A stretch of DNA of 64,000 nt from assembly GCA_964613665.1 (NCBI GenBank), contig CAZTIG010000014.1:1-64000 (forward strand). Direction: 5' to 3'. The position numbers were made by a program, and so were the translations under genes. Shown here in pieces: positions 32,141 to 39,574 of this stretch. Position 1 is the first letter of the stretch, and the number at the start of each line of letters is the position of its first letter. Under the pieces are notes generated by a model, which saw nothing but the letters and a program-made list of their open reading frames with translations, did no database searches and was not told the DNA's origin. Origin of the DNA: CAZQFV01 sp964613665. Lineage in GTDB: Bacteria; Chloroflexota; Chloroflexia; DTKN01.

Positions 32141-32809
32141 ATGGAACGCGTACCGGAGAGCGAAGCGATTGCCGAGCTGAAAGATGCGCGCCGCTACAGC
32201 GCAGTCATGGGCCGAGGTCTCGTGCAGCACGAGTACCGCCACCTGGCTCGCCACGCCGTCGCCCTGGGTGTGCCGCAGGGGGGGCGGGTACTGGATGTCG
32301 GGACTGGACCGGGCTTTGTGGCCATCGAGGTGGCCCGGCTGCTGCAAGGCCGCGACTGCCGCGTCGTGGGGCTGGACCTCTCGCCGGCCATGCTGGCCGT
32401 GGCAGAGGAGAACGCCCGGCGGGCCGGCCTCCAGGACACGCTGTCCTGGCAGGAGGGCGACGCCAAGGCGATGCCCTTTGGCGACGGCGAGTTCGATCTC
32501 GTCGTCTCCTCGGGGTCGCTGCATCACTGGGAAGACCCCCGGGTCGTCCTGGACGAAATCGCCCGGGTGCTCCGGGAGGGCGGCGGGTACGTTGTCCGCG
32601 ACTCGAAGCGGCTGGAAGCCGGCCGGCCGCACCTCTTGGCCTGGGCGATCGGCATGACGGTCCCGCCCGACTTTCGCCGGCACTACTGGGGCTCGATCCG
32701 CTCCTCGTACACGGCGGCGGAGCTGCGGGCCATCCTGGAACGGTCGCGGCTGTCGGGTTGGCGGATCGTCGAGGACGGGCTCGACCTCATGATCATCAAG
32801 GAGGCCTGA
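32141..32809 (+). CDS. Class I SAM-dependent methyltransferase
   Basis: 222 residues with ATG 32141 after AGGAGGAAG. Motif I RVLDVGTGPGFVAIEVA, motif II region VVGLDLSPAMLAVAEENARRAGL, motif FDLVVSSGSLHHWEDP, and C-terminal HYWGSIRSSYTAAELRAIL. It belongs to the UbiE/Methyltransf_11 group. Likely co-transcribed with the PadR gene upstream; substrate could be a small metabolite or a toxic metal/metalloid, neither shown by sequence. Confidence 0.83.
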   Translation: MERVPESEAIAELKDARRYSAVMGRGLVQHEYRHLARHAVALGVPQGGRVLDVGTGPGFVAIEVARLLQGRDCRVVGLDLSPAMLAVAEENARRAGLQDTLSWQEGDAKAMPFGDGEFDLVVSSGSLHHWEDPRVVLDEIARVLREGGGYVVRDSKRLEAGRPHLLAWAIGMTVPPDFRRHYWGSIRSSYTAAELRAILERSRLSGWRIVEDGLDLMIIKEA

Positions 32810-32810
32810 C

Positions 32811-33383
32811 ATGCCCCGGCTGGTCAAAGGCGGCAAGTGGGCCTATGGCTGGGTGGTCGTCGGGCCGCGGGGCGAGATCGTCATCCCGCCGCAGGCCTGG
32901 CAGGAGTATGCCTTTTGCCAGGGGCAAGCGGCCCTTTTCGTCCTCGGGGGCCGGCGCTCGGGCGGATTCTCCCTGAGCACGCCGGCGCTGTGGGGCGAGC
33001 GGGCCGGGCTGCCCGGCCGGGGAGCGCTGCGCCTGCTCGGTCGAGCCGAGTTCGGCCCCGGGCGCGTGTATGTGCCGGAGGTCGTGGGGGTCCGCGCCGG
33101 TCAGCGGCTGCTGGCCGTCCGCGGGAGTTGTACCGGGCTGGGCTTTGCGGCGCTCTGCTGGTCCTGGGCGGGGCCGGCGGCCTGTTCGAGCTGTTCCTGT
33201 ACTATGGCTTCATCCACCTGCGCCTGGAAAAGGCCTTCGGCCCGCTGCCGGCCATCCTGCTCACCGCGGCGATCTATGTGCCGTGGCACACGGGGACCCA
33301 GTTGCCGTTGGAGGCCGACCCGTGGGCAGCGGTGGTCAAGCTCCTGGCCGTCGGCGTGCTCTACCAGTCCGTGTTCAGCCTGA
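32811..33383 (+). CDS. AbrB/SpoVT-like small protein with aberrant C-terminus
   Basis: Starts one base after the stop of the methyltransferase gene. The first ~110 codons resemble a family of small AbrB-like proteins: MPRLVKGGKWAYGWVVVGP, EIVIPPQAWQEYAF, RRSGGFSLSTP, a second swapped-hairpin unit GRVYVPEVVGVRAGQRLLAVRGS. After about 33141 this frame becomes a Cys/Ser/Trp-rich string without family character, because the DNA from there encodes a CPBP-like membrane segment in another frame. Real product probably ends near 33150; the stop at 33383 is incidental. Role unknown; AbrB folds bind DNA, and RRSGGF is conserved. Confidence 0.5.
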   Translation: MPRLVKGGKWAYGWVVVGPRGEIVIPPQAWQEYAFCQGQAALFVLGGRRSGGFSLSTPALWGERAGLPGRGALRLLGRAEFGPGRVYVPEVVGVRAGQRLLAVRGSCTGLGFAALCWSWAGPAACSSCSCTMASSTCAWKRPSARCRPSCSPRRSMCRGTRGPSCRWRPTRGQRWSSSWPSACSTSPCSA

Positions 33384-33604
33384 CGCGAAACCTGCTCGTC
33401 GTCTGGCCGCTCCTGCACGGCGTCGGGGTAATGATCGACTTTGCCGTCAACATCGGCCAGGTCGCCCGCGTGGGCGCGGCGTGGCCCTGGGCGCTGGGGA
33501 CGCTGGCGCTGATGGCGGTCGGGGCGATGGTGTTGGCCAGGATCGTCACCCGGCGACACGGCAACGCTGTCACGGTCCCCGCTGCACCAGGGGTAGGTAG
33601 ATAG
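33128..33604 (+). pseudogene. CPBP-type intramembrane protease family, C-terminal fragment
   Basis: From about 33128 the frame reads ALLVLGGAGGLFELFLYYGFIHLRLEK, then TAAIYVPWHTGTQL and LLVVWPLLHGVGVMIDF, matching the last three or four helices of CPBP (Abi/Rce1-like) proteins, including the two His-containing motifs. The EExxxR motif is degenerate (FELFLYY), and the N-terminal helices and start codon are missing. It is fused out of frame to the AbrB-like gene, which suggests a deletion joining two genes. Confidence 0.55.
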
Positions 33605-34064
33605 GGTAGATGACCTCGCTGACTACGATGGGATGGCGGACCAGCAGAGCGCCGCACGCGTCGGAGATGGCCAGGGTCACCGTGAAGGTGCCCGTCGCCG
33701 TGAACGTGTGGGTCACAGTCTGCCCGGTGAGCGGTGGCGACCCATCGCCCAGGTTCCAGCCGTACAGGAACGGCGCGGTGCCGCCGGCCACGCTGGCCGT
33801 GAAATGAACGGGACTGCCCACAATCGGATCGGGAGGACTCCAGGAAAAGTCCGCCCCGGTCATCCCGCTGCACGTAACGGTCAACGTGACCGGTACGGCG
33901 ACCAGGGGCTGCAGCGGGTCGTTGCTGGCGACCTCCAGGGTCGCCGTGTAGCGGCCTGCCGGCAGCCCGCCCCCGCTCACCGCCACGGTGACCACCGCGC
34001 TGCCGCCGGGGACGACCGTGCCGGAAAGCGGCGCCTCGGCCAGCCACTCCACGGCCATTGCCAT
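33570..34064 (-). pseudogene. Secreted protein remnant: NEW3-like and PKD domains with YLPLV C-terminus
   Basis: 164 codons. The start at ATG 34064 falls inside a beta-sandwich repeat (LSGTVVPGGSAVVTVAVSG, RYTATLEVASNDPLQPLV) usually found after the catalytic domain of large Chloroflexota surface proteases. A PKD domain follows (YGWNLGDGSPPLTGQTVTHTFTATGTF) and the protein ends with PIYLPLVQRGP, a C-terminal tail seen in secreted proteins of the phylum. There is no signal peptide and no good ribosome site, so this is the 3' end of a larger gene cut off by the neighbouring kinase locus. It overlaps the CPBP fragment tail to tail by 35 bp. Confidence 0.6.
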
Positions 34065-34102
34065 CTGCTCACCGCTACTACCCGAAGGATAGCACGCGCG
34101 CT

Positions 34103-35905
34103 TTAACGCGAGCCCGAGGTCTTGATAACATCTGGTAAAGAGTTCGTGATGGCCGGCGATGCCACCGGCAGGGTGAAGAAGAAGGTGCTCCCCTGTCCCT
34201 CCACGCTCTCGGCCCAGATGCGGCCGCCGTGGGCTTGCACCACATGCTTGGCGATGGCCAGCCCAAGGCCGGTCCCCCCCCCGCTGCGGGCGCGGTCGGC
34301 TTTGTAGAAGCGCTCGAAGATGCGCGGCAGGTCCTCCTCGGGGATACCCACGCCGGTGTCTCGAACCGAGATCACGACCTCCCCGCCCTGCCGGCCGGCC
34401 GCGACCTCCACCTTGCCCGCAGGCGTGAACTTGACTGCATTGTGCACCAGGTTGCTGACCACCTGCCGGGCGCGCTCGGCGTCGGCCAGGACCGTCGGCA
34501 GGTCGTCCGGGACGCTCAGGCGCAGCTCCAGGCCGGCCCGCTCGGCCTGGGCCTGCAGCCGCACGACAGCTGGCTGAAGGATGTCGGCCACGGGGACGGG
34601 CTGCAGGCGCAGCGGCACCCGCCCCGACTCGATCTGTGCCAGCTCCAGTAGCTCCGTGACCAGCTGGGTCAGGGCGTCGACTTCGACCTCGATCTTGTCC
34701 AGGAAGCGCCGGGCGGCCGGCGGGTCCTCCAGCGCCCCGTCGCGCAGGGTGTCCACCAGCGCCTTGAGCGAGGCCAGCGGCGTGCGCAGCTCATGGGAGA
34801 CGTTGCTGACGAAATCGCGCCGTACCCGCTCCAGCCTGCGCACCCGCGTCAGGTCCTGCAGGATCACCAGGAAGGCCCGCGTCTCGGCTTCCTCCACCGG
34901 CGTAATGATCGCCTGCAAGAACGCCTCGGGGTGCGCCAACTCCAGCAGCTCGACTTGCTCCTGGCCGCTCTCCGCGCACCGCTTCCACAGCTCGATCAAC
35001 TGGTGCTGACGGGCGAGCTGGGCAAAGGTCAGCGGTGGGCTCCCAGGCTCGACGGTGCCCAGGAGGGTGGCAGCAGCCGGGTTGACCAGCAGCACTTGCC
35101 CCTCGGCATCGGTGATGACCACGCCGTCGGCCATGTGCTCGAGGACGGCGCACAGGCGGCTGCGGCCCCGTTCCAGCGCGGCCACCTCCTGCTGCATGGA
35201 GTCGGCCATGCGATTGAACGCGCTTGTGAGCTGGCCGACCTCGTCCCGGGTCGTGGGAAAGAGTCGCGCCTGCAGGTCACCGGAGACGATGCGCTCGGCG
35301 ACGCCGGTCAGCGCGCGGATCGGCCCGGTGATGCGGCCGGCAAGGAACACGGCCAGGAGGCCGGCCAGGGCGGTCGCCACCAGCATGGCCACCAGGACCG
35401 CGTAGACCAGGCGGGCCACCTGCGCCTCGACCTCCTGCAGGGAGAGGGCCAGCCGGACAAACCCCACGGTCGCATCTCCCACCGTCACGCGCCGGGCCAC
35501 GTAGAGCATGTCGTAGCGAACCGTGTTGCTGAATCGGATGCTGCTGCCCTGCCCGAAGGCGAGTGCCCGCTGCACCTCGGGGCGGTAGAGGTGGTTGTCC
35601 ATGCGGGTGCGGTCCTCGTGGGACTCCCCCAGCACCGTGCCGTCGGCGGCGATCAACGTCACCCGCGCCCGGAGGATCTCGGCCCAGTGGCGGGACTGCC
35701 CGTCCAGGACGGTCACGTCGCGGTCCTCCAGTGCAGCCGCGCTGTCCTCGGCAATCAGGCCGGCCTCGGTGGCCAGTCGGCCCTCCAGCTCGGCGATGTG
35801 CGTCTGGCGGACGAGGCTGGACAGGTAGATCGCCAGGCCGGCCATGACGACCACGATCAGCACCAGATAGGGGAGCGCGATACGCCAGTGCACCTTGCGG
35901 AGCAT
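34103..35905 (-). CDS. phoR: PhoR-like sensor histidine kinase
   Basis: 600 residues. Two membrane helices (about 9-30 and 168-190) enclose a periplasmic sensor domain; HAMP (residues ~190-245), PAS (LEHMADGVVITDAEG, ~255-360), HisKA with phospho-acceptor His in FVSNVSHELRTPLASLKALVDTL, and HATPase with NLVHNAVKFTP, DTGVGIP and GTGLGLAIAKHVV. The order TM-HAMP-PAS-kinase is that of PhoR/PnpS. It lies 24 bp after a PhoB-like gene, and phosphate genes occur further on, which supports a phosphate role. ATG 35905 follows GAGGTG. Confidence 0.85.
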   Translation of the reverse strand: MLRKVHWRIALPYLVLIVVVMAGLAIYLSSLVRQTHIAELEGRLATEAGLIAEDSAAALEDRDVTVLDGQSRHWAEILRARVTLIAADGTVLGESHEDRTRMDNHLYRPEVQRALAFGQGSSIRFSNTVRYDMLYVARRVTVGDATVGFVRLALSLQEVEAQVARLVYAVLVAMLVATALAGLLAVFLAGRITGPIRALTGVAERIVSGDLQARLFPTTRDEVGQLTSAFNRMADSMQQEVAALERGRSRLCAVLEHMADGVVITDAEGQVLLVNPAAATLLGTVEPGSPPLTFAQLARQHQLIELWKRCAESGQEQVELLELAHPEAFLQAIITPVEEAETRAFLVILQDLTRVRRLERVRRDFVSNVSHELRTPLASLKALVDTLRDGALEDPPAARRFLDKIEVEVDALTQLVTELLELAQIESGRVPLRLQPVPVADILQPAVVRLQAQAERAGLELRLSVPDDLPTVLADAERARQVVSNLVHNAVKFTPAGKVEVAAGRQGGEVVISVRDTGVGIPEEDLPRIFERFYKADRARSGGGTGLGLAIAKHVVQAHGGRIWAESVEGQGSTFFFTLPVASPAITNSLPDVIKTSGSR

Positions 35906-35929
35906 CAGGCACCTCGGGATGGGGCTGGG

Positions 35930-36637
35930 TCAGCCCTCGAAGCGATAGCCGACCCCCCGCACAGTGACGATCCGCGTGGGGCGGGCGGGATCGGCCTCGA
36001 TCTTGCCGCGCAGCCAGCGCACGTGCACGTCCACAGTACGGGTGCCCCCGGCATAGTCCCAGCCCCAGACCCGCTCCAGGATCAGGTCGCGCGACAGCAC
36101 CATCCCCCGGTTGCAGGCCAGGAAGACGAGCAGGTCATACTCCTTCGGCTTCAGGTGCAGGGCCTGGCCTGCCAGGCGTACCTCGCCGCGGCGCAGGTCC
36201 ACAGTCAGGTCGCCAAAGGTGAGGCGGCCGGCGGCGGCGACAGCCTCCCCGGCGCTCATCTCTTCCCGGGTCAGGCGTACCCGGCGCAGCAGCGCCCTGA
36301 TGCGGGCTACGAGCTCGCGCATACTGAACGGCTTGGTGACATAGTCGTCCGCCCCTACCTCCAGGCCGACGACCTTGTCGACCTCGTCGGTCCGGGCAGT
36401 GAGCATCAGGATGGGGACGTTCATCTCCTGGCGCAGGATGCGGCAGACTTCGAAGCCGTCGAGTCCCGGCAGCATGATGTCCAGGACGATCGCGTCGGGG
36501 TGCTCCCGGCGGGCCACCTCCAGCGCTGCCGGGCCGTTTGCTGCCGTATGTACCTCGTAGCCCTGCCGGGCCAGGCTGTACTCGAGGGTCTCCAGCAGCG
36601 TGCGCTCGTCTTCGACGATCAGCACTTTTTCGCCCAT
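35930..36637 (-). CDS. phoB: PhoB-like response regulator (OmpR family)
   Basis: 235 residues from ATG 36637. Receiver with EDE, Asp in AIVLDIMLPGLDG and Lys in YVTKPFSMREL; winged helix with LKPKEYDLLVFLACNRGMVLSRDLILERVWGW and TVRGVGYRFEG. Paired with the PhoR-like kinase downstream. A likely target is the 11-bp-spaced GTTAA repeat at 57368-57383. PhoB identity is by kinase architecture and regional content; other OmpR-type roles remain possible. Confidence 0.85.
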   Translation of the reverse strand: MGEKVLIVEDERTLLETLEYSLARQGYEVHTAANGPAALEVARREHPDAIVLDIMLPGLDGFEVCRILRQEMNVPILMLTARTDEVDKVVGLEVGADDYVTKPFSMRELVARIRALLRRVRLTREEMSAGEAVAAAGRLTFGDLTVDLRRGEVRLAGQALHLKPKEYDLLVFLACNRGMVLSRDLILERVWGWDYAGGTRTVDVHVRWLRGKIEADPARPTRIVTVRGVGYRFEG

Positions 36638-36658
36638 GGTCGTGTCCTTGTCCGGTCC

Positions 36659-36687
36659 AGTATAGCACAACAACGTGCCGCTGGCAA
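36659..36687 (-). promoter_or_regulatory. Promoter of the phoB-phoR operon
   Basis: Minus-strand TTGCCA (36682-36687), 17 bp, TATACT (36659-36664), 22 bp before the start codon. Confidence 0.55.
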
Positions 36688-36725
36688 AGGCGCGCCACCA
36701 TGGGATAGCGTACCTTTCGGGATCG

Positions 36726-36755
36726 ATAGGGGTGGCCCCATGGGGCCGCCCCTAT
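36726..36755. repeat. 30-bp palindrome, copy 2 of the TAGGGG family
   Basis: ATAGGGGTGGCCCCA joined to its near-exact inverse TGGGGCCGCCCCTAT, one mismatched pair. Lies between the phoB promoter and surE. Confidence 0.65.
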
Positions 36756-36808
36756 GGCTTCGTGGAGGCTGGACAACACCTCAAGGACATAGCACCGGTC
36801 TGTGCGCG

Positions 36809-37738
36809 CTAGTCCACCTCGGGATCGTAGACCAACTCCTCCCCCACCGTCGTCTCCGCCGGGGAGAGCCAGGAAGCGCGGGCAAGAGAGCATCGCTCGT
36901 GGGGGAACGGCTGCAGCTCCGGCATGTCCAGGCCGGCAGCCCAGGCGATGCCGTGGCGCGTGGGGGCCACGTCAAAGTTGGCGCGCGAGGTCAGGTCGAG
37001 AGAGAGGGGCGTCACCGACACGACGCCGTCCACGTGCACCGCCCAGACGTCCGAGTCGCGCTCGGCCTGGTGGACGTTCTCGATGACCCTGTAGCCGATG
37101 CGCCCTTGTCCCTCCGTGCGGCGCGGGGCCACGGGGATGAAACAGCGGCGGCGGGTGAGCTTGGTCAGGCGCCAGGTGGTGTGGGTGGTGGCGGCGGCGG
37201 GCACGTTGATATTGAACAGGTCGACGTCGTGAGGCAGGACGTGGCTGAGCAGTCGCCGGGCGAAGCGCCGCGTATAGTCCGTGGCTACGCGGTAGTCGGC
37301 GGCTTCATCTCCGGTGAGGTGGTAGGCCTGGTCCATCTCCAGGGAGACGGCCAGCGCTGGAACGCCAAAGGCCGCCGCCTCCAGGGCCGCGCCGACCGTG
37401 CCCGATATGGTCACATCGGTGCCCATGTTGAGGCCGTACTTGATGCCCGAGACGACCATGGCGATGGGCCGCGGGGCCACCTCCAGGAAGGCGTGGTCCA
37501 CGGCCTGGGCCGGGCTGGCGTCCACGGTGAACACCAGCGGTCCATGGCCGTCGGCCTGCGGAATCTGCTCGATCCGCCCGGTGACGTTCTGCGGCATCGC
37601 CCGGCCAGCGCCGGACCACTGCCGCTCTGGGGCGACCACCGGGACCTCACCCAGCGGCAGGACGGCCTCCACGGCCGCCCAGAGGCCCAGGGAGTCGATT
37701 CCATCATCGTTGGTGACGAGTATCTGTGGACGCTGCAT
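36809..37738 (-). CDS. surE: 5'/3'-nucleotidase SurE
   Basis: 309 residues, ATG 37738 after GGGAGG. The SurE metal site is complete: ILVTNDDGIDSLGL (Asp-Asp), APERQWSGAGRA (Ser), and NVTG/VSGIKYGLNMG with the Asn ligand; SGTVGAALEAAAFGVPALAVS is also diagnostic. SurE hydrolyses nucleoside monophosphates and short polyphosphates in the cytoplasm. The C-terminal third is longer than in E. coli SurE. Located between the phoB operon and an ArsR gene. Confidence 0.92.
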   Translation of the reverse strand: MQRPQILVTNDDGIDSLGLWAAVEAVLPLGEVPVVAPERQWSGAGRAMPQNVTGRIEQIPQADGHGPLVFTVDASPAQAVDHAFLEVAPRPIAMVVSGIKYGLNMGTDVTISGTVGAALEAAAFGVPALAVSLEMDQAYHLTGDEAADYRVATDYTRRFARRLLSHVLPHDVDLFNINVPAAATTHTTWRLTKLTRRRCFIPVAPRRTEGQGRIGYRVIENVHQAERDSDVWAVHVDGVVSVTPLSLDLTSRANFDVAPTRHGIAWAAGLDMPELQPFPHERCSLARASWLSPAETTVGEELVYDPEVD

Positions 37739-37824
37739 GGTCTGCCTCCCGCTTGCGCGATGTGCCTGTCTGCCTTGGGAATGCGCTTCAGGAGGCATGG
37801 TAGCAGCGCCATGTTAAGGCGGTG

Positions 37825-38226
37825 TTATCTCTCGTTCAAGGTTCGATGAACAACTTGTGAAAGGCTCCCGGTACGCGCGGGGCCCTGTCCCCAGGCAGCC
37901 TCGGGCGCCATCATGTCCGGGTCCAGGTGGTGCAGGAGCAGCCCCTTGAGCCGGCCCAGCGCCTCTGGAACGATGGAATGGAAGATGCGCTGAGCCTGCC
38001 GCCGTGACCGGATCACCCTGGCTTCGGCGAGCACGCTCAGGTGGTGCGAGAGCAGCGGTTGGGAGATGCCCATCGCGGGCAGCAGCTCGCAGACGCACGT
38101 CTCCCGCTGCATCAACAGGGCGAGGACGCGCAGCCGGTTGGGCTCGGCCAGGACGCGGAGCAGGCCGGCCAACGCATCCAGCTCCTCCTGGACCTTCTCC
38201 GGCAGGTGGGGATGCGCTTCCTCCAT
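37825..38226 (-). CDS. ArsR/SmtB-family transcriptional regulator
   Basis: 133 residues, start set by GGAGGTAATC before ATG 38226. Winged helix LAGLLRVLAEPNRLRVLALLMQRETCVCELLPAMGISQPLLSHHLSVLAEARVI; the ETCVCEL sequence has the paired Cys of the ArsR alpha-3 metal site that binds As(III) or Cd(II)/Pb(II). Ligand binding would release DNA. The neighbouring UPF0718/ArsP-type permease and ArsC-like reductases elsewhere in the window suggest arsenic or metal control. Confidence 0.87.
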   Translation of the reverse strand: MEEAHPHLPEKVQEELDALAGLLRVLAEPNRLRVLALLMQRETCVCELLPAMGISQPLLSHHLSVLAEARVIRSRRQAQRIFHSIVPEALGRLKGLLLHHLDPDMMAPEAAWGQGPARTGSLSQVVHRTLNER

Positions 38227-38290
38227 GATTACCTCCGGCGGGCGGCCTCGTGCTTTGCCGTGAGCAGTGGCGCTGATGCAGGAGCTGGTT

Positions 38291-39382
38291 TCAGCGACTG
38301 ACCCCGTGCGTCTGCATCATCGCCGCGATCTCCGGATCGTCGGCATACTGGGGATCGAGCGCCAGCGCCTGCCCGGAGAAGGTCGCCACGCGCCCCTGGG
38401 CGTCGAGCTGCAGCGTCAGCAGTCCCAGGTACTCGCCCTGCACGTACGAGGCGTGCAGGACCACCTGGCCCTGTGGCCCCTGGACGGCGGCGGGTTGCAC
38501 CAGCCGGCCGTCGGCCACGCCGATGATGGCGTCGAGGCCGGGCACCTCCCGGGCCAGCGCTTCGTTGGCCGGCTGGTCCAGGTTCGAGAGGACGATGACT
38601 ACCTCGGCCTGGCCCCCGATCTCGGCCAGCGTGCGCTGCAGGGCCGCGGCGGCGTCCCCGACGGTTAGCGCCAGCCCCAGAGACTGCGCCCGCGCCGCGG
38701 CGGCCGGCGCGGTGACCCCGACGATGGCCACACTGTGCCCCTCCAGCAAGCGCAGCAGGTGGGGCTGCACGTTGGGCAGGGCGCCGGCCGGCCCGACGTT
38801 GGCCGAGAGGACGGGAAAGGCCGCCTCCTGGAGCCGTTGCTGAACCACGCCCAGGTTGATGGCCAGCCCCCTGGCGCCGAGCGCCATGGCGTCGTAGCCC
38901 ATGGCGTTCATGGCCGCGACCGGGAGCGCGCCCTGGCTGGGGTCGGCGGCTGCGCCCGGCGCGAGGGCGAACAGGCTGTTCCCGCTGTCGAGCAGGAGCA
39001 CGGGACCCTGGGCCTGCTGGCGGAACTGGGCAATCGCGGTGGCCCGCCGGGCCAAACCACCCTTGGGCACGCCTCAGCCGCAGGGCAGTACGTCGCCGTG
39101 GACCTCGCCGGTGTGCAAGATCGTCAGCGTCCAGGCGACGGGGCCGACGGGGACCGTCGGGGCCGCCGTCGGCTGCGGAGCCGGGATGGCGGTGGCGGCC
39201 TCGTCTGGTGTGGGCTTCGGCGGTGCCGGCTTCGTCGGGGCCGGCGGGCCCACCGGGGCGGCCGCTGTGACGGCCGCGGGCCGCGCCGGGGTGGCCGTCG
39301 GCCGGTTGGGGATGGCGCTTGTCCGGCAGGACGCCACGGCGCCAAGGAGCAGGGCGAGGAGCAAGAGAGAGCGAAGGGGCAA
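38291..39382 (-). CDS. Candidate selenoprotein: UshA-like metallophosphoesterase-fold lipoprotein with Cys-Gly-Sec motif
   Basis: 364 codons. TTG start 39382; signal peptide with lipobox VASC (Cys19), then an Ala/Pro/Thr-rich linker (residues 22-80). The calcineurin-like domain of UshA-type proteins starts LTILHTGEVHGDVLPCG. Codon 103 is TGA (39074-39076), and the frame continues GVPKGGLARRATAIAQF to the end, so the protein reads PCG-U-GVPKGGLARR. UshA-like homologues as I recall them carry PCGC here, which makes Sec likely. The metal ligands are changed (HTGE for HTND, LDSGN for LDAGD, SNLD for SHLG), so phosphatase activity is doubtful, and the C-terminal nucleotidase domain is missing. A CXU redox or metal-binding role outside the membrane is inference. 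Confidence 0.7.
39038..39058 (-). promoter_or_regulatory. Candidate bacterial SECIS hairpin (UshA-like lipoprotein)
   Basis: Downstream of the UGA, UGGCCC pairs with GGGCCA around the loop GGC, extended by GG/CC below two bulged U residues. The apical GG begins 26 nt after the UGA. Apical G and bulged U are the features recognised by SelB in the E. coli fdhF element. Confidence 0.6.
39074..39076 (-). other. UGA codon, candidate selenocysteine (UshA-like lipoprotein)
   Basis: TGA inside a conserved region, directly after PCG and before GVPKGGLARR; coding character and family similarity persist on both sides. Confidence 0.65.
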
Positions 39383-39438
39383 TGGCCGCGGCGAGATTCT
39401 CCGTGCGCTCGAGAGAGCATGTATAGATTCGTGTTGAT

Positions 39439-39466
39439 ATTATAGCCAGCGGCGGGGCGTTGTCAA
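39439..39466 (-). promoter_or_regulatory. Promoter of the UshA-like selenoprotein gene
   Basis: Minus-strand TTGACA (39461-39466), 16 bp, TATAAT (39439-39444). Confidence 0.65.
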
Positions 39467-39486
39467 GTGCGCGCTGCGGTGCGGGC

Positions 39487-39515
39487 TTGACAGATTGCCC
39501 CGCCTGTGCTATTAT
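39487..39515 (+). promoter_or_regulatory. Promoter of the permease gene
   Basis: TTGACA (39487-39492), 17 bp, TATTAT (39510-39515). An imperfect dyad TATAT(CAGCCAGCG)TATATA overlaps and follows the -10, a possible ArsR site. Divergent from the promoter at 39439-39466. Confidence 0.65.
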
Positions 39516-39574
39516 ATCAGCCAGCGTATATAGAAACTGCTGTTGAGTTCTTGGCGCAATCGTGAGGCCCTGCG

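Noticed and set aside
33570..34064. Complete secreted PKD protein
   Set aside because: No signal peptide or ribosome site; the start falls within a beta-sandwich repeat, so only the 3' end is present.
34793..37849. 1018-codon plus-strand frame across phoR, phoB and surE
   Set aside because: It is antisense to three well-recognised genes and shows no protein family features.
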